Assembly: GCA_027036095.1 (NCBI GenBank)
Contig: JALVTA010000158.1
Span: 1-5,878 of the forward strand
DNA from: Thiotrichales bacterium
GTDB taxonomy: Bacteria; Pseudomonadota; Gammaproteobacteria; Thiomicrospirales; Thiomicrospiraceae
DNA length: 5,878 bases
Direction of reading: 5' to 3'
Part shown: positions 1 through 5,878 of the stretch, in pieces
How the letters are laid out: each line of letters begins with the position of its first letter
How positions within the stretch are numbered: position 1 is the first letter of the stretch
Notes under the pieces: generated by a model
Seen by the model: the letters and a program-made list of their open reading frames with translations, nothing else
Told to the model about the DNA's origin: nothing
The model's database searches: none
Program-made: the position numbers and the translations under genes

Positions 1-183
1 GTGGGCGCCCACGCCGGTGTCGTTGCTGTGGCGGCCGGGGCCGTCGGTGGTCAGCGCCTGATCATGCATGCGGGCCTCAAGATGCACCAGATCTTCCAGT
101 TCGGTCAGCCCCGAGGTGGGGGTTTCGGCGGTGAACAGACGGGCGTGAGCGCTGTCGGCGACGACAATCCAGGTTTTTTTCAT
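1..183 (-). CDS. Host attachment family protein, N-terminal part (runs off left edge)
   Basis: Only the first 61 residues are present; the gene continues beyond the left edge. The protein begins MKKTWIVVADSAHARLF, followed by LTELEDLVH (26-34), a conserved Arg (38) and TDGPGR (46-51). This pattern of a short beta-strand start, then 'ELEDLVHPE.R' and 'TD.PGR', is what I recall for the 'protein required for attachment to host cells' family (Host_attach), small cytosolic-looking proteins distantly related to eRF1-like domains. Their biochemical role is poorly known, and the name comes from an Agrobacterium attachment phenotype. No signal peptide or membrane segment is visible. The start is well supported: the ATG overlaps the stop of the upstream peptidase gene as ATGA, and AAGGAG lies 9 nt upstream. 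It is the last visible member of the pepA-led operon. Family assignment is from remembered motifs and only part of the protein, so moderately sure. Confidence 0.72.
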   Translation of the reverse strand, partial: MKKTWIVVADSAHARLFTAETPTSGLTELEDLVHLEARMHDQALTTDGPGRHSNDTGVGAH

Positions 184-1181
184 GGTGCTTCGCTCCTTTC
201 GGCTGTGAGAGTGGTTGGGTTCATCTTATCGTTTTTGTGGGGGTGGCCGACGGCTTTTGCAAGCGGTGGATGCAGCGTGCGGGCGATCCAGCGGTCCAGA
301 TCGGCCTGCATGGCGGCGATCTCCCGCTTGCCGGGCATGCGGGCGGCGCTTCTGAGTTCGATGGTGAGCACCGGAATCTTCAGATATTCACCGGCGTAGC
401 GGCCGAGGGAACCGGGATAGGTGCCCAGCTGGCGCAGGCGCAGCCGGCCCAGTTTCTGGGGCACGGCGTGCTCCGGTCCGTCATAGTCGAGCAGGTTGTA
501 AGGGGCATGCAGACTGATGATGACATCGGGCTGCCAGTCGTGGATAAGCTGCACCAGATAGCGGGTTTCGGGCTCGGAGGCGGGAGCAGGCCCCGGATAG
601 TAGCGGGGGTTGCGCCGCTTGTAGCGGGTCCACCAGGAATGGGCGAGCTGCCGCCAGTCCGGGCTTGGAAAGTTGCGGTTCAGGTCGACGCCGTGGGCGT
701 TGGTACGCCGGGAGGGGCGGCGCAGCAGCCCGTCGGGATTGGCCACGGGCACGAACAGCCACTGGTGGTGCAGCTGGTCGGGGTGGCGCAGCAGGGCGTG
801 CAGCCACAGGTAGGTCAGGCTGACGGCAGCCCATTCGTCCCCGTGGATGCCGCCGATGAACAGGATGCGGCCATGGCTGGGGCCGGTCGGATCAAGCCGG
901 CGGATCATCAGCGGGCGGCCCTGCACGCTGCGAGCGCCGACGGGCGCGAGGGAGAGTGCGCGGCAGCCGGAATAGCTGACGGTACGCAGCTTGCGTGCCA
1001 GCGCCCGGCAGAAGCGGGTGGAAGCCTGCGTACCGGTCTTGTGGGTGGTTTTGCCGCGCTCCCCGGTCGGTGCGGGCGCTGCCGCGGCAGGGACAGCCGT
1101 TTCCTGACCGCCTGAGGCATGGGCAATCGTGGCGGTGGCGGCAGCCGGCAGCAGGGCGGCCAGCACGAGGGCCCGCACCAT
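180..1181 (-). CDS. Exported M14-family zinc carboxypeptidase (murein peptide amidase-like)
   Basis: A 333-residue protein with all M14 catalytic elements: zinc ligands H113 and E116 in GGIHGDEWAA, the substrate-carboxylate motif DLNRNFP (166-172, with N168 and R169), third zinc ligand H225 in ISLHAP, and the catalytic glutamate E275 in TIELR. NPDG (148-151) is also typical of bacterial members. The domain resembles MpaA-type enzymes, which cleave the gamma-D-Glu-diaminopimelate bond of murein peptides. E. coli MpaA is shorter and cytoplasmic. This protein instead begins with a probable signal peptide (R3, hydrophobic 4-19, AHA before residue 23), then an Ala/Pro/Thr-rich linker to about residue 55, so a periplasmic location is inferred. 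The start lies 3 nt after the pilU stop; AGGGG about 10 nt upstream is a modest ribosome site. Its last codons overlap the next gene as ATGA. Substrate is not proven; another M14 amidase or carboxypeptidase activity is possible. Confidence 0.86.
   Translation of the reverse strand: MVRALVLAALLPAAATATIAHASGGQETAVPAAAAPAPTGERGKTTHKTGTQASTRFCRALARKLRTVSYSGCRALSLAPVGARSVQGRPLMIRRLDPTGPSHGRILFIGGIHGDEWAAVSLTYLWLHALLRHPDQLHHQWLFVPVANPDGLLRRPSRRTNAHGVDLNRNFPSPDWRQLAHSWWTRYKRRNPRYYPGPAPASEPETRYLVQLIHDWQPDVIISLHAPYNLLDYDGPEHAVPQKLGRLRLRQLGTYPGSLGRYAGEYLKIPVLTIELRSAARMPGKREIAAMQADLDRWIARTLHPPLAKAVGHPHKNDKMNPTTLTAERSEAP
193..198 (-). promoter_or_regulatory. Ribosome binding site for host-attachment gene
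   Basis: AAGGAG on the minus strand lies 9 nt before the ATG, within the 3' end of the M14 peptidase gene. It supports this ATG, which overlaps the peptidase stop codon, as a real start. Confidence 0.75.
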
Positions 1182-1184
1182 GGT

Positions 1185-2324
1185 TCAGAAGCCCCTGTTG
1201 ATGAACTCTTCGCTCTGCAGCTCCCGCGGCAGCTTGCCGGCCAGCTTGATCTGCAGGCGCACGTCGTTGGGGGAGTCGGCAAAACGCAGGGCGTCCTCGG
1301 CGGTGATGATGCCCTGATCGAACAGCTGGAACAGGTGCTGGTCGAAAGTCTGCATGCCGGAGTCGTTGCTGGCGGCCATGGTCTCCTTGAGTGCGGGGAT
1401 ATCGCCTTTGAAGATGAGATCGGCCACACGGGGGGTGCGGATGAGAATCTCCATCGCCGCCACGCGGCCGCCGTCCTTGCGCGGCACCAGCCGCTGGGAG
1501 ACGACCGCCAGCAGGTTGAACGACAGGTCCATCAGCAGCTGGTTGCGCTTGTCGGTGGGGAAGAAGTTGATGATGCGGTCGAGCGCCTGGTTGGCGTTGT
1601 TGGCGTGCAGGGTGGACAGGCACAGGTGGCCGGTTTCGGCGAAGTTGATGGCGTGTTCCATGTTCTCCTGATCGCGAATTTCGCCGATCATGATCACGTC
1701 GGGCGCCTGCCGCAGCGTGTTCTTGAGGGCGTCGAAGTAGCTTCTGGTGTCCATGCCCACCTCGCGCTGGGAGACGATGGAGCGCTTGTGGTGATGGACG
1801 AACTCGATCGGGTCCTCGATGGTGATGATGTGGCCGGCGGCATGGCGGTTGCGGTAGTCGATCAGACTGGCCAGGGAGGTGGACTTGCCCGTGCCGGTGC
1901 CGCCCACGAACAGGATCAGCCCCTGCTTGCGCATGATCAGGTCCTTGAGCACGGGGGGCAGGCCCAGCTCGTCCACGGAGGGGATGTCGCTCTTGATGGT
2001 GCGCGCCACCAGCGCGGGCGTGCCCCGCTGGATGAAGGCATTCATGCGCCAGCGACCCTTGCCCGGGATGGAGTAGGCGTAGTTGAGCTCCAGATTGTCG
2101 TTGAACTGCGCCCACTGTTCGTCGTTCATGCTGGAGCGCACCAGGGTGGTGGCGAACTGGGGCGGCAGGCGCTCTTCGCTCAGGTATTCCAGCTCGCCGT
2201 TGACGCGCAGGGCCACCGGCGCGCCCGCTTCGATGTAGAGGTCGGAGCCGTTGCGCTCCAGCAGCACGACCAGCGCCTCTTCCAGCGCCGCCCGAGCCTC
2301 GTCCGGGGTCAGTTCTACGCTCAT
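1185..2324 (-). CDS. pilU: Type IV pilus accessory retraction ATPase PilU
   Basis: A 379-residue hexameric secretion-type ATPase of the PilT/PilU branch. Motifs in order: the N-terminal PAS-like domain with GSDLYIEAGAPVALRVNGE (26-44), Walker A GGTGTGKST (141-149, K147), Asp box IITIEDPIEF (166-175), Walker B VIMIGEIRD with E215, and His box between H233 and H240. It is called PilU rather than PilT because it follows a clear PilT gene, lacks the C-terminal AIRNLIRE-type motif, and has the PilU-like text STSLASLIDYRN and the longer C-terminal tail. Known PilU works with PilT at the inner-membrane base of the pilus to depolymerise pilin under load, supporting twitching and DNA uptake. The start has GAGGAG 6 nt upstream, beginning directly after the pilT TGA. 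The pilU stop is followed by one codon and the ATG of the peptidase gene in the same frame. Length matches known PilU proteins. Confidence 0.95.
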   Translation of the reverse strand: MSVELTPDEARAALEEALVVLLERNGSDLYIEAGAPVALRVNGELEYLSEERLPPQFATTLVRSSMNDEQWAQFNDNLELNYAYSIPGKGRWRMNAFIQRGTPALVARTIKSDIPSVDELGLPPVLKDLIMRKQGLILFVGGTGTGKSTSLASLIDYRNRHAAGHIITIEDPIEFVHHHKRSIVSQREVGMDTRSYFDALKNTLRQAPDVIMIGEIRDQENMEHAINFAETGHLCLSTLHANNANQALDRIINFFPTDKRNQLLMDLSFNLLAVVSQRLVPRKDGGRVAAMEILIRTPRVADLIFKGDIPALKETMAASNDSGMQTFDQHLFQLFDQGIITAEDALRFADSPNDVRLQIKLAGKLPRELQSEEFINRGF

Positions 2325-2330
2325 GGCTTA

Positions 2331-2336
2331 CTCCTC
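2331..2336 (-). promoter_or_regulatory. Ribosome binding site for pilU
   Basis: GAGGAG on the minus strand directly follows the pilT TGA and lies 6 nt before the pilU ATG. It supports the start chosen and close coupling of the two motors. Confidence 0.8.
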
Positions 2337-3383
2337 TCAGCTGAACATGGCCTTGTCGCCCACTTTGGAGAGGGCTTCTTCCTCAGTGACGATGCCTTCG
2401 GCCACCAGTTTCTTCAGGTGCTGGCCGAGGGTCTGCATGCCGATGTTGGTGGAGGTCTGGATGACCGAGCTCAGCTGCGGCACCTTGTCCTCGCGGATGA
2501 GGTTGCGCACCGCCGGGGTGCCCAGCATCACTTCATAGGCGGCCACGCGCCCCTTGCCATCGGCACGCTTGAGCAGGGTCTGGGAGATGACCCCCTGCAG
2601 CGACTCCGACAGCATGGCGCGCACCATGGCCTTTTCGTTGCCCGGGAAGGAATCCACGATCCGGTCCACCGTCTTGGGGGCGGAGTTGGTGTGCAGGGTG
2701 CCGAATACCAGGTGGCCGGTTTCGGCGGCGGTCAGCGCCAGCGAGATGGTTTCCAGATCGCGCATCTCGCCGATGAGGATGACGTCCGGGTCTTCACGCA
2801 GGGCGGCGCGCAGGGCGTTTGAGAAGGCGTGGGTGTCGCTGCCCACTTCCCGCTGGTTGATCAGCGAGCGCTTGGGTTCGTAGATGAATTCCACCGGGTC
2901 CTCGATGGTGAGGATGTGGTGGGCCATGTTCTGGTTGATGTATTCGATGATGGAGGCCAGCGTGGTGGACTTACCGGAACCGGTGGGGCCGGTGACCAGC
3001 ACCAACCCGCGCGGCATGCGTGCCAGCTTCTTGAACACCTCCGGCGCGCCCAGCTCTTCCATGGAACGGATCTCTTCCGGAATGACGCGGAAGGCCCCGG
3101 CCAGTCCGCGCTGCTGCATGTAGATGTTGGCACGGAAGCGGGCCACGTTGGGCACGCTGAAGGAGAAGTCCAGCTCCAGGTGCTCTTCGAACAGCTGGCG
3201 CTGCTTGTCGTTCATGATGTCATACAGCAGCGTGCGCGCCTCGGTGGCTTCCAGCGGAGGAATTTCCACCTTCACGATGTCGCCGTAGCGGCGGATCATG
3301 GGCGGTTCGCCAGCGGAAATGTGCAGGTCGGAACCGCCTTCCTGCACGCAGAAGGTGAGCAGATCGGTGATGTCGAGATTCAT
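2337..3383 (-). CDS. pilT: Type IV pilus twitching motility ATPase PilT
   Basis: A 348-residue PilT with every family hallmark: GSDLHISAGEPPMIR (17-31), Walker A GPTGSGKST (132-140, K138), Asp box ILTIEDPVEF (157-166), Walker B VILIGEMRDLETI with E206, His box H224 to H231 (GHLVFGTLH), and the PilT-specific AVRNLIRE (291-298). PilT is the cytoplasmic hexameric motor that retracts type IV pili. Start choice is firm: the ATG sits in an ATGA overlap with the holC stop, preceded 7 nt upstream by a perfect AGGAGG. A second in-frame stop (TAA) lies two codons after the TGA, so readthrough into pilU, which is in the same frame, is blocked. The strong ribosome site after a housekeeping gene suggests PilT is made in larger amounts than HolC from the shared message (inference). 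In the model species I know, pilT-pilU sits near yggS/proC, so this location next to holC is less usual. Confidence 0.98.
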   Translation of the reverse strand: MNLDITDLLTFCVQEGGSDLHISAGEPPMIRRYGDIVKVEIPPLEATEARTLLYDIMNDKQRQLFEEHLELDFSFSVPNVARFRANIYMQQRGLAGAFRVIPEEIRSMEELGAPEVFKKLARMPRGLVLVTGPTGSGKSTTLASIIEYINQNMAHHILTIEDPVEFIYEPKRSLINQREVGSDTHAFSNALRAALREDPDVILIGEMRDLETISLALTAAETGHLVFGTLHTNSAPKTVDRIVDSFPGNEKAMVRAMLSESLQGVISQTLLKRADGKGRVAAYEVMLGTPAVRNLIREDKVPQLSSVIQTSTNIGMQTLGQHLKKLVAEGIVTEEEALSKVGDKAMFS

Positions 3384-3805
3384 GGGGTTGCCTCCTCCGG
3401 TTTGATCAGGGTGGGGGTGACGCCGGCGGCCCGGTAGGCGCGCCAGCGGTCACGACCCCGCTCCAGCAGGTCGGGGGACTGGTCGAGCAGCTCGATCACA
3501 TGGTCATAGCCGCGCCAGTGTTCGCACAGCTGGGGATGCAGGTTAACAAGAACCGTGCCGTGAGTGGGCACCGTCCCGCCCCACAGGCGGATGTGCGTCC
3601 GGGGCGCTTCCTCGCCGAGGGCATGGGGCAGAAAGGCCTGCGGCGCATGCTGCCACAGCTGCAGGTCGAGCCGCCGGGCGGCATCTTCGTCCGGCAGGCG
3701 CACATCGCAGGCCTTTTCCGGCCACAGGCGTTCCAGCAGCCGGATCAGATAGGCAAGCCGCGCCCGGGGCGCGGTAGTGTCGAGAACGTGGAATTCCAGC
3801 CGCAT
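3380..3805 (-). CDS. holC: DNA polymerase III subunit chi (HolC)
   Basis: A 141-residue protein, close to E. coli chi (147). Visible chi features are an N-terminal FHVLDT strand, the RLAYLIRLLERLWPE helix (16-30), LDLQLW (46-51), the FLPH motif (58-61), the VLVNL strand (85-89) and ELLDQ (105-109), followed by an Arg-rich helix. Chi pairs with psi (HolD) in the clamp loader and binds the C-terminal tail of single-stranded DNA-binding protein, linking the replicase to lagging-strand template. holC directly follows pepA, as in many gamma- and betaproteobacteria, which supports the call. Its ATG lies 7 nt after the pepA stop with no good Shine-Dalgarno sequence, so translation is probably coupled to pepA. 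Its own stop overlaps the pilT start by four bases. In enteric bacteria valS follows holC; here pilT does. The final residues (KPEEATP) are encoded by DNA that also carries the pilT ribosome site. Confidence 0.93.
   Translation of the reverse strand: MRLEFHVLDTTAPRARLAYLIRLLERLWPEKACDVRLPDEDAARRLDLQLWQHAPQAFLPHALGEEAPRTHIRLWGGTVPTHGTVLVNLHPQLCEHWRGYDHVIELLDQSPDLLERGRDRWRAYRAAGVTPTLIKPEEATP
3391..3396 (-). promoter_or_regulatory. Strong ribosome binding site for pilT
   Basis: A perfect AGGAGG reads on the minus strand 7 nt before the pilT ATG, inside the last codons of holC. It fixes the pilT start and suggests efficient re-initiation after holC. Confidence 0.85.
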
Positions 3806-3812
3806 GCGCCGG

Positions 3813-5291
3813 TCAGCGGGCCTGGGCCATCAGCCAGCGCACCAGTGTGGGCACGGGGCGGCCGGTGGCCCCCTTCTTCTCGCCGCTGACCCAGGCGGTG
3901 CCGGCAATGTCCAGATGGGCCCACGGGCGTCCGTCCTCGATGAAGCGGGCCAGGAACTGTCCGGCGGTGATGGTGCCGGCCGGTCGACCGCCGATGTTGG
4001 CCATGTCGGCGAAATTGGACTTGAGCTGCTGGTCGTACTCCTCCGACAGCGGCAGGCGCCACAGGCGGTCGTAGGTCCATTCGCCCGCCTCGCCGAGACG
4101 CTCGGCCAGCGCGTCGTCGTTGCTCATCAGCCCGCTGATGTGATGACCCAGGGCGATGATGCAGGCGCCGGTCAGGGTGGCCAGATCCACGATCTGCGCC
4201 GGTTTGAAGGTGCCCTGTGCCCAGGTGAGCGCGTCGCACAGGATCAGACGGCCTTCCGCATCGGTGTTGAGGATTTCGATGGTCTTGCCGGAGAGGGAGC
4301 GGATCACGTCACCGGGCTTTGCCGCCTTGCCGGAGGGCATGTTTTCAGTGGCCGGAATGACGCCGACCACATTGAGCGCCGGCTTGAGCTCGCCCAGTGC
4401 CTGGAAGGTGCCCAGCACGGCGGCGGCACCGCTCATGTCGTATTTCATCTCGTCCATGCCGGCGCCGGGCTTGAGGCTGATGCCGCCGGAGTCGAAAGTG
4501 ACACCCTTGCCCACCAGAGCGATGGGTGCGGCGTCTCCGGCGCCGTTGTAGCGCAGGGCGATCAGCTTGGGCGGCGCTTCGGAGCCGCGCGCCACCGCCA
4601 GCAGCGCCCCCATGCCGAGGCGCTCCATGTCCTCACGTTCCAGCACCTGCACTTCGAAGCCGTAGCGCTCGGCCAGCCCCAGCGCCGTGTCGGCCAGATA
4701 CTGGGGGGTGCAGATGTTGGGCGGCAGGTTGGCCAGGTCACGGGTCAGGCTCATGCCCAGCGCGGTGGCCCGGGCTTCGGCCAGCACCTGCTGCCGGGCA
4801 GGGTCGTCTTCTTCCATGAAGGTGACCCGGGCGAGCTTCGGATCTCGCTCCGGACGGTCGCCGCGGCTTTCGTGTTCATAGTCGTAGAAGCTGCGCTGCA
4901 GCTGCAGGGCGTTGTGGTAGAGCGCCCAGTCTGCATCCGCCTCCAGCGGGTGCAGCGTGTTGAGGGTGCTGAAGGCGTGCACGGCGCCGCTGTGATCCAG
5001 CGCATTGGCTGCGGCACCGAGCATGTCCAGATAGCGTTTGGGCGTCATGGGCTCCCGTTCACCGGCGCCTACGAGCAGCACGCGGCGGAAAGGGGCGGGT
5101 GCCTCGAACAGCACCAGCGTGCGACCGTTTTCCGGCTCAAAGTCACCGGCTTCGATCAGCCGTTCGATGCGCTCATCAAGACCGAACTGCGCATAGAGTT
5201 CCTGCGGGCGCTGCTCTTGGGTGACCGGCAGCACCAGCGTATCGGCATCCTGCGGTGCGGTCGGCTGGCAGTGGAACTGGATCTGTTTCAT
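3813..5291 (-). CDS. pepA: Leucyl aminopeptidase PepA (M17)
   Basis: A 492-residue M17 aminopeptidase with the full active site: K262 and D267 in GKGVTFDSGG, catalytic K274, D285 in KYDMSGAAAV, and the family signature NTDAEGRL (342-349) providing D344, E346 and the bicarbonate-binding R348. All are offset by eight from the E. coli PepA numbering I recall, so the catalytic domain aligns without gaps. The N-terminal domain (about 1-160) matches the macro-like regulatory domain. PepA is a cytosolic homohexamer with two metal ions per subunit that removes N-terminal residues from peptides. In E. coli it also binds DNA as an accessory factor for Xer recombination (XerB) and as a regulator of carAB; whether this one does is unknown. 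It is the first gene of the operon, with a TATAAT box about 43 nt upstream. AAGGGG 10 nt before the ATG is a moderate ribosome site. Confidence 0.97.
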   Translation of the reverse strand: MKQIQFHCQPTAPQDADTLVLPVTQEQRPQELYAQFGLDERIERLIEAGDFEPENGRTLVLFEAPAPFRRVLLVGAGEREPMTPKRYLDMLGAAANALDHSGAVHAFSTLNTLHPLEADADWALYHNALQLQRSFYDYEHESRGDRPERDPKLARVTFMEEDDPARQQVLAEARATALGMSLTRDLANLPPNICTPQYLADTALGLAERYGFEVQVLEREDMERLGMGALLAVARGSEAPPKLIALRYNGAGDAAPIALVGKGVTFDSGGISLKPGAGMDEMKYDMSGAAAVLGTFQALGELKPALNVVGVIPATENMPSGKAAKPGDVIRSLSGKTIEILNTDAEGRLILCDALTWAQGTFKPAQIVDLATLTGACIIALGHHISGLMSNDDALAERLGEAGEWTYDRLWRLPLSEEYDQQLKSNFADMANIGGRPAGTITAGQFLARFIEDGRPWAHLDIAGTAWVSGEKKGATGRPVPTLVRWLMAQAR

Positions 5292-5316
5292 GGCGTCTTA
5301 TCCCCTTCTCTATAAT
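5287..5316 (+). promoter_or_regulatory. Predicted sigma-70 promoter for lptF
   Basis: A perfect TATAAT lies at 5311-5316 on the plus strand. The -35 position is poor; the best candidate is TTCATG at 5287-5292 with an 18-nt spacer, and it overlaps the pepA start codon. Transcription would begin near 5323, giving lptF a leader of about 33 nt that runs through the opposing pepA -10 box. Predicted from motif only. Confidence 0.5.
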
Positions 5317-5343
5317 GAGCGTCGATTTGCTCCATTATATAGA
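5309..5343. repeat. Imperfect inverted repeat covering both -10 boxes
   Basis: Left arm TCTATAATGAGC (5309-5320) pairs with right arm 5329-5343, whose reverse complement is TCTATATAATGGAGC. The arms differ by three inserted bases and are separated by an 8-nt centre. This is the only AT-rich patch in the window. The symmetry arises largely from two TATAAT boxes with similar flanks and could also be an operator. No poly-T tract follows, so it does not look like a terminator. Confidence 0.5.
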
Positions 5344-5362
5344 CCTGCCCCACTGATGCGGA
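5334..5362 (-). promoter_or_regulatory. Predicted sigma-70 promoter for pepA operon
   Basis: On the minus strand a perfect TATAAT occupies 5339-5334, within TATATAATGG. With a 17-nt spacer the -35 position falls at 5362-5357 (TCCGCA, three of six matches to TTGACA), so the -35 is weak. The expected start of transcription is near 5327, giving pepA a leader of about 36 nt. The -35 position overlaps the lptF start codon. No other plausible promoter is visible in the tightly packed genes downstream, so this may drive the whole six-gene group. Predicted from motif only. Confidence 0.55.
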
Positions 5363-5878
5363 TTCTCGATCGCCACCTGTTCTCAGAACTGACGCTCACC
5401 TGGCTGGCGGTGGTGCTGGTGCTGGTGCTGATCATCTTCGGCACCCAGGTGGGACAGCTGCTGCAGATGGCGGTGCAGGGCGGTCTTCCGCCGTCACTTT
5501 TGGGACTTCAGCTGCTCTACCGGCTGCCGCCCGCACTGGAAGTGGTCCTGCCGGTGACCGTGCTGCTCGGGGTGCTGCTCACCTTCGGGCGCTGGTATCA
5601 GGATCAGGAGATGGTGGTCTGGCACAGCTGTGGCGTGGGGCTGGACGCCTTTCGCCGGCGGGTGCTGCTGTTTGCCCTGCCGATCGCCGCGCTGACACTG
5701 TTCAATGACGGCTGGCTGGCGCCTGTGAGCACCCAGCAGGCGCGCCTGTCGCTGGTGCAGGCCAAGGCCACGGCGCCCTTTGCCGCCGTACGCCCGGGAC
5801 GCTTCAATCCGCTGGGCGAAGCAGGCGTCTTCTATGCCGCGCAGCTGACGCCGGATGGGCAGATGCAAAAAGTGTGGC
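5356..5878 (+). CDS. lptF: LPS export permease LptF, N-terminal part (runs off right edge)
   Basis: The first 174 codons are present and the frame is open to the right edge. The text MRILDRHLFSELTLTWLAVVLVLVLIIFGTQ aligns with the start of E. coli LptF, as do ALEVVLPVTVLLGVLLTFGRWYQDQE (60-85), MVVWHSCGV (86-94) and the AKA segment near 136-138. Hydrophobic stretches at about 13-29, 61-78 and 103-117 fit the first three transmembrane helices, and the periplasmic jellyroll domain begins after about residue 120. With LptG and the LptB ATPase, LptF extracts lipopolysaccharide from the inner membrane and passes it to LptC/LptA. lptG is expected just beyond the window. lptF divergent from pepA is a conserved arrangement, which supports the call. 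The start is fixed by alignment and no good Shine-Dalgarno sequence precedes it. LptF and LptG are paralogues, but the partner gene and sequence favour LptF. Confidence 0.93.
   Translation, partial: MRILDRHLFSELTLTWLAVVLVLVLIIFGTQVGQLLQMAVQGGLPPSLLGLQLLYRLPPALEVVLPVTVLLGVLLTFGRWYQDQEMVVWHSCGVGLDAFRRRVLLFALPIAALTLFNDGWLAPVSTQQARLSLVQAKATAPFAAVRPGRFNPLGEAGVFYAAQLTPDGQMQKVW

Noticed and set aside
1..399. Plus-strand open frame at the left edge
   Set aside because: It lies antisense to the host-attachment gene and the end of the M14 gene, both of which have good motifs and ribosome sites.
892..2115. Open frame on the minus strand, 407 codons, across pilU and the M14 gene
   Set aside because: It is an out-of-frame reading of pilU running into the peptidase gene, with Arg/Pro/Ala/His-rich low-complexity text and no family match.
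1182..2336. Possible terminators or internal promoters at the pilT-pilU and pilU-peptidase junctions
   Set aside because: The gaps are 12 nt and 3 nt, with no hairpin followed by a T-run and no recognisable -10/-35 pair.
1623..2727. A 19-base exact direct repeat (1623-1641 and 2709-2727)
   Set aside because: It falls in the His-box coding region (ETGHL) of both pilU and pilT, so it is explained by shared ancestry and codon preference rather than a mobile or recombination element.
1119..2822. Long open frame on the plus strand, 567 codons, opposite pilU and pilT
   Set aside because: It is antisense to two genes with complete motif sets, spans their junction, and its His/Gly/Val/Asp-rich translation resembles no family. 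Long stop-free antisense frames are common in GC-rich coding DNA.
3777..5315. Long open frame on the plus strand, 512 codons, opposite pepA
   Set aside because: It is the antisense shadow of pepA, whose active-site residues are all intact. The translation has no recognisable domain and a composition typical of shadow frames.

Overview
The window is GC-rich chromosomal DNA, apart from one short AT-rich island at about 5306-5345. It comes from a proteobacterium, most likely a gammaproteobacterium. The basis is a DNA polymerase III chi subunit (HolC), an LptF LPS exporter, the PilT/PilU pair of type IV pilus motors, and the pepA-holC / lptF divergent arrangement known from gamma- and betaproteobacteria. 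The genus cannot be named from this sequence. I see no mobile element, RNA gene, CRISPR array or sign of recent transfer.

Layout: six genes lie on the minus strand and read right to left from an intergenic region near 5292-5355. They are pepA (leucyl aminopeptidase), holC (clamp-loader chi), pilT and pilU (pilus retraction ATPases), an exported M14-type zinc carboxypeptidase related to murein peptide amidases, and the start of a host-attachment-family protein that runs off the left edge. The spacings are 7 nt, a 4-nt overlap, 12 nt, 3 nt and a 4-nt overlap, so the group looks like one translationally coupled operon. On the plus strand lptF starts at 5356 and runs off the right edge. The 64-bp gap between pepA and lptF carries two TATAAT boxes facing each other inside an imperfect inverted repeat.

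How the genes fit together: pepA-holC beside a divergent lptF is a familiar housekeeping layout. What is less usual is that pilT and pilU follow holC in place of the valS gene found in enteric bacteria. They are followed by a predicted periplasmic peptidoglycan-cleaving enzyme and an attachment-family protein. The downstream half may therefore be a surface or pilus module that borrows the pepA promoter, but this is inference from gene order.

Every gene whose catalytic residues can be checked appears intact. I found no clearly undescribed system. The main points of interest are the operon composition, the pilU/peptidase junction with a single stop codon in a shared frame, and the overlapping face-to-face promoters.
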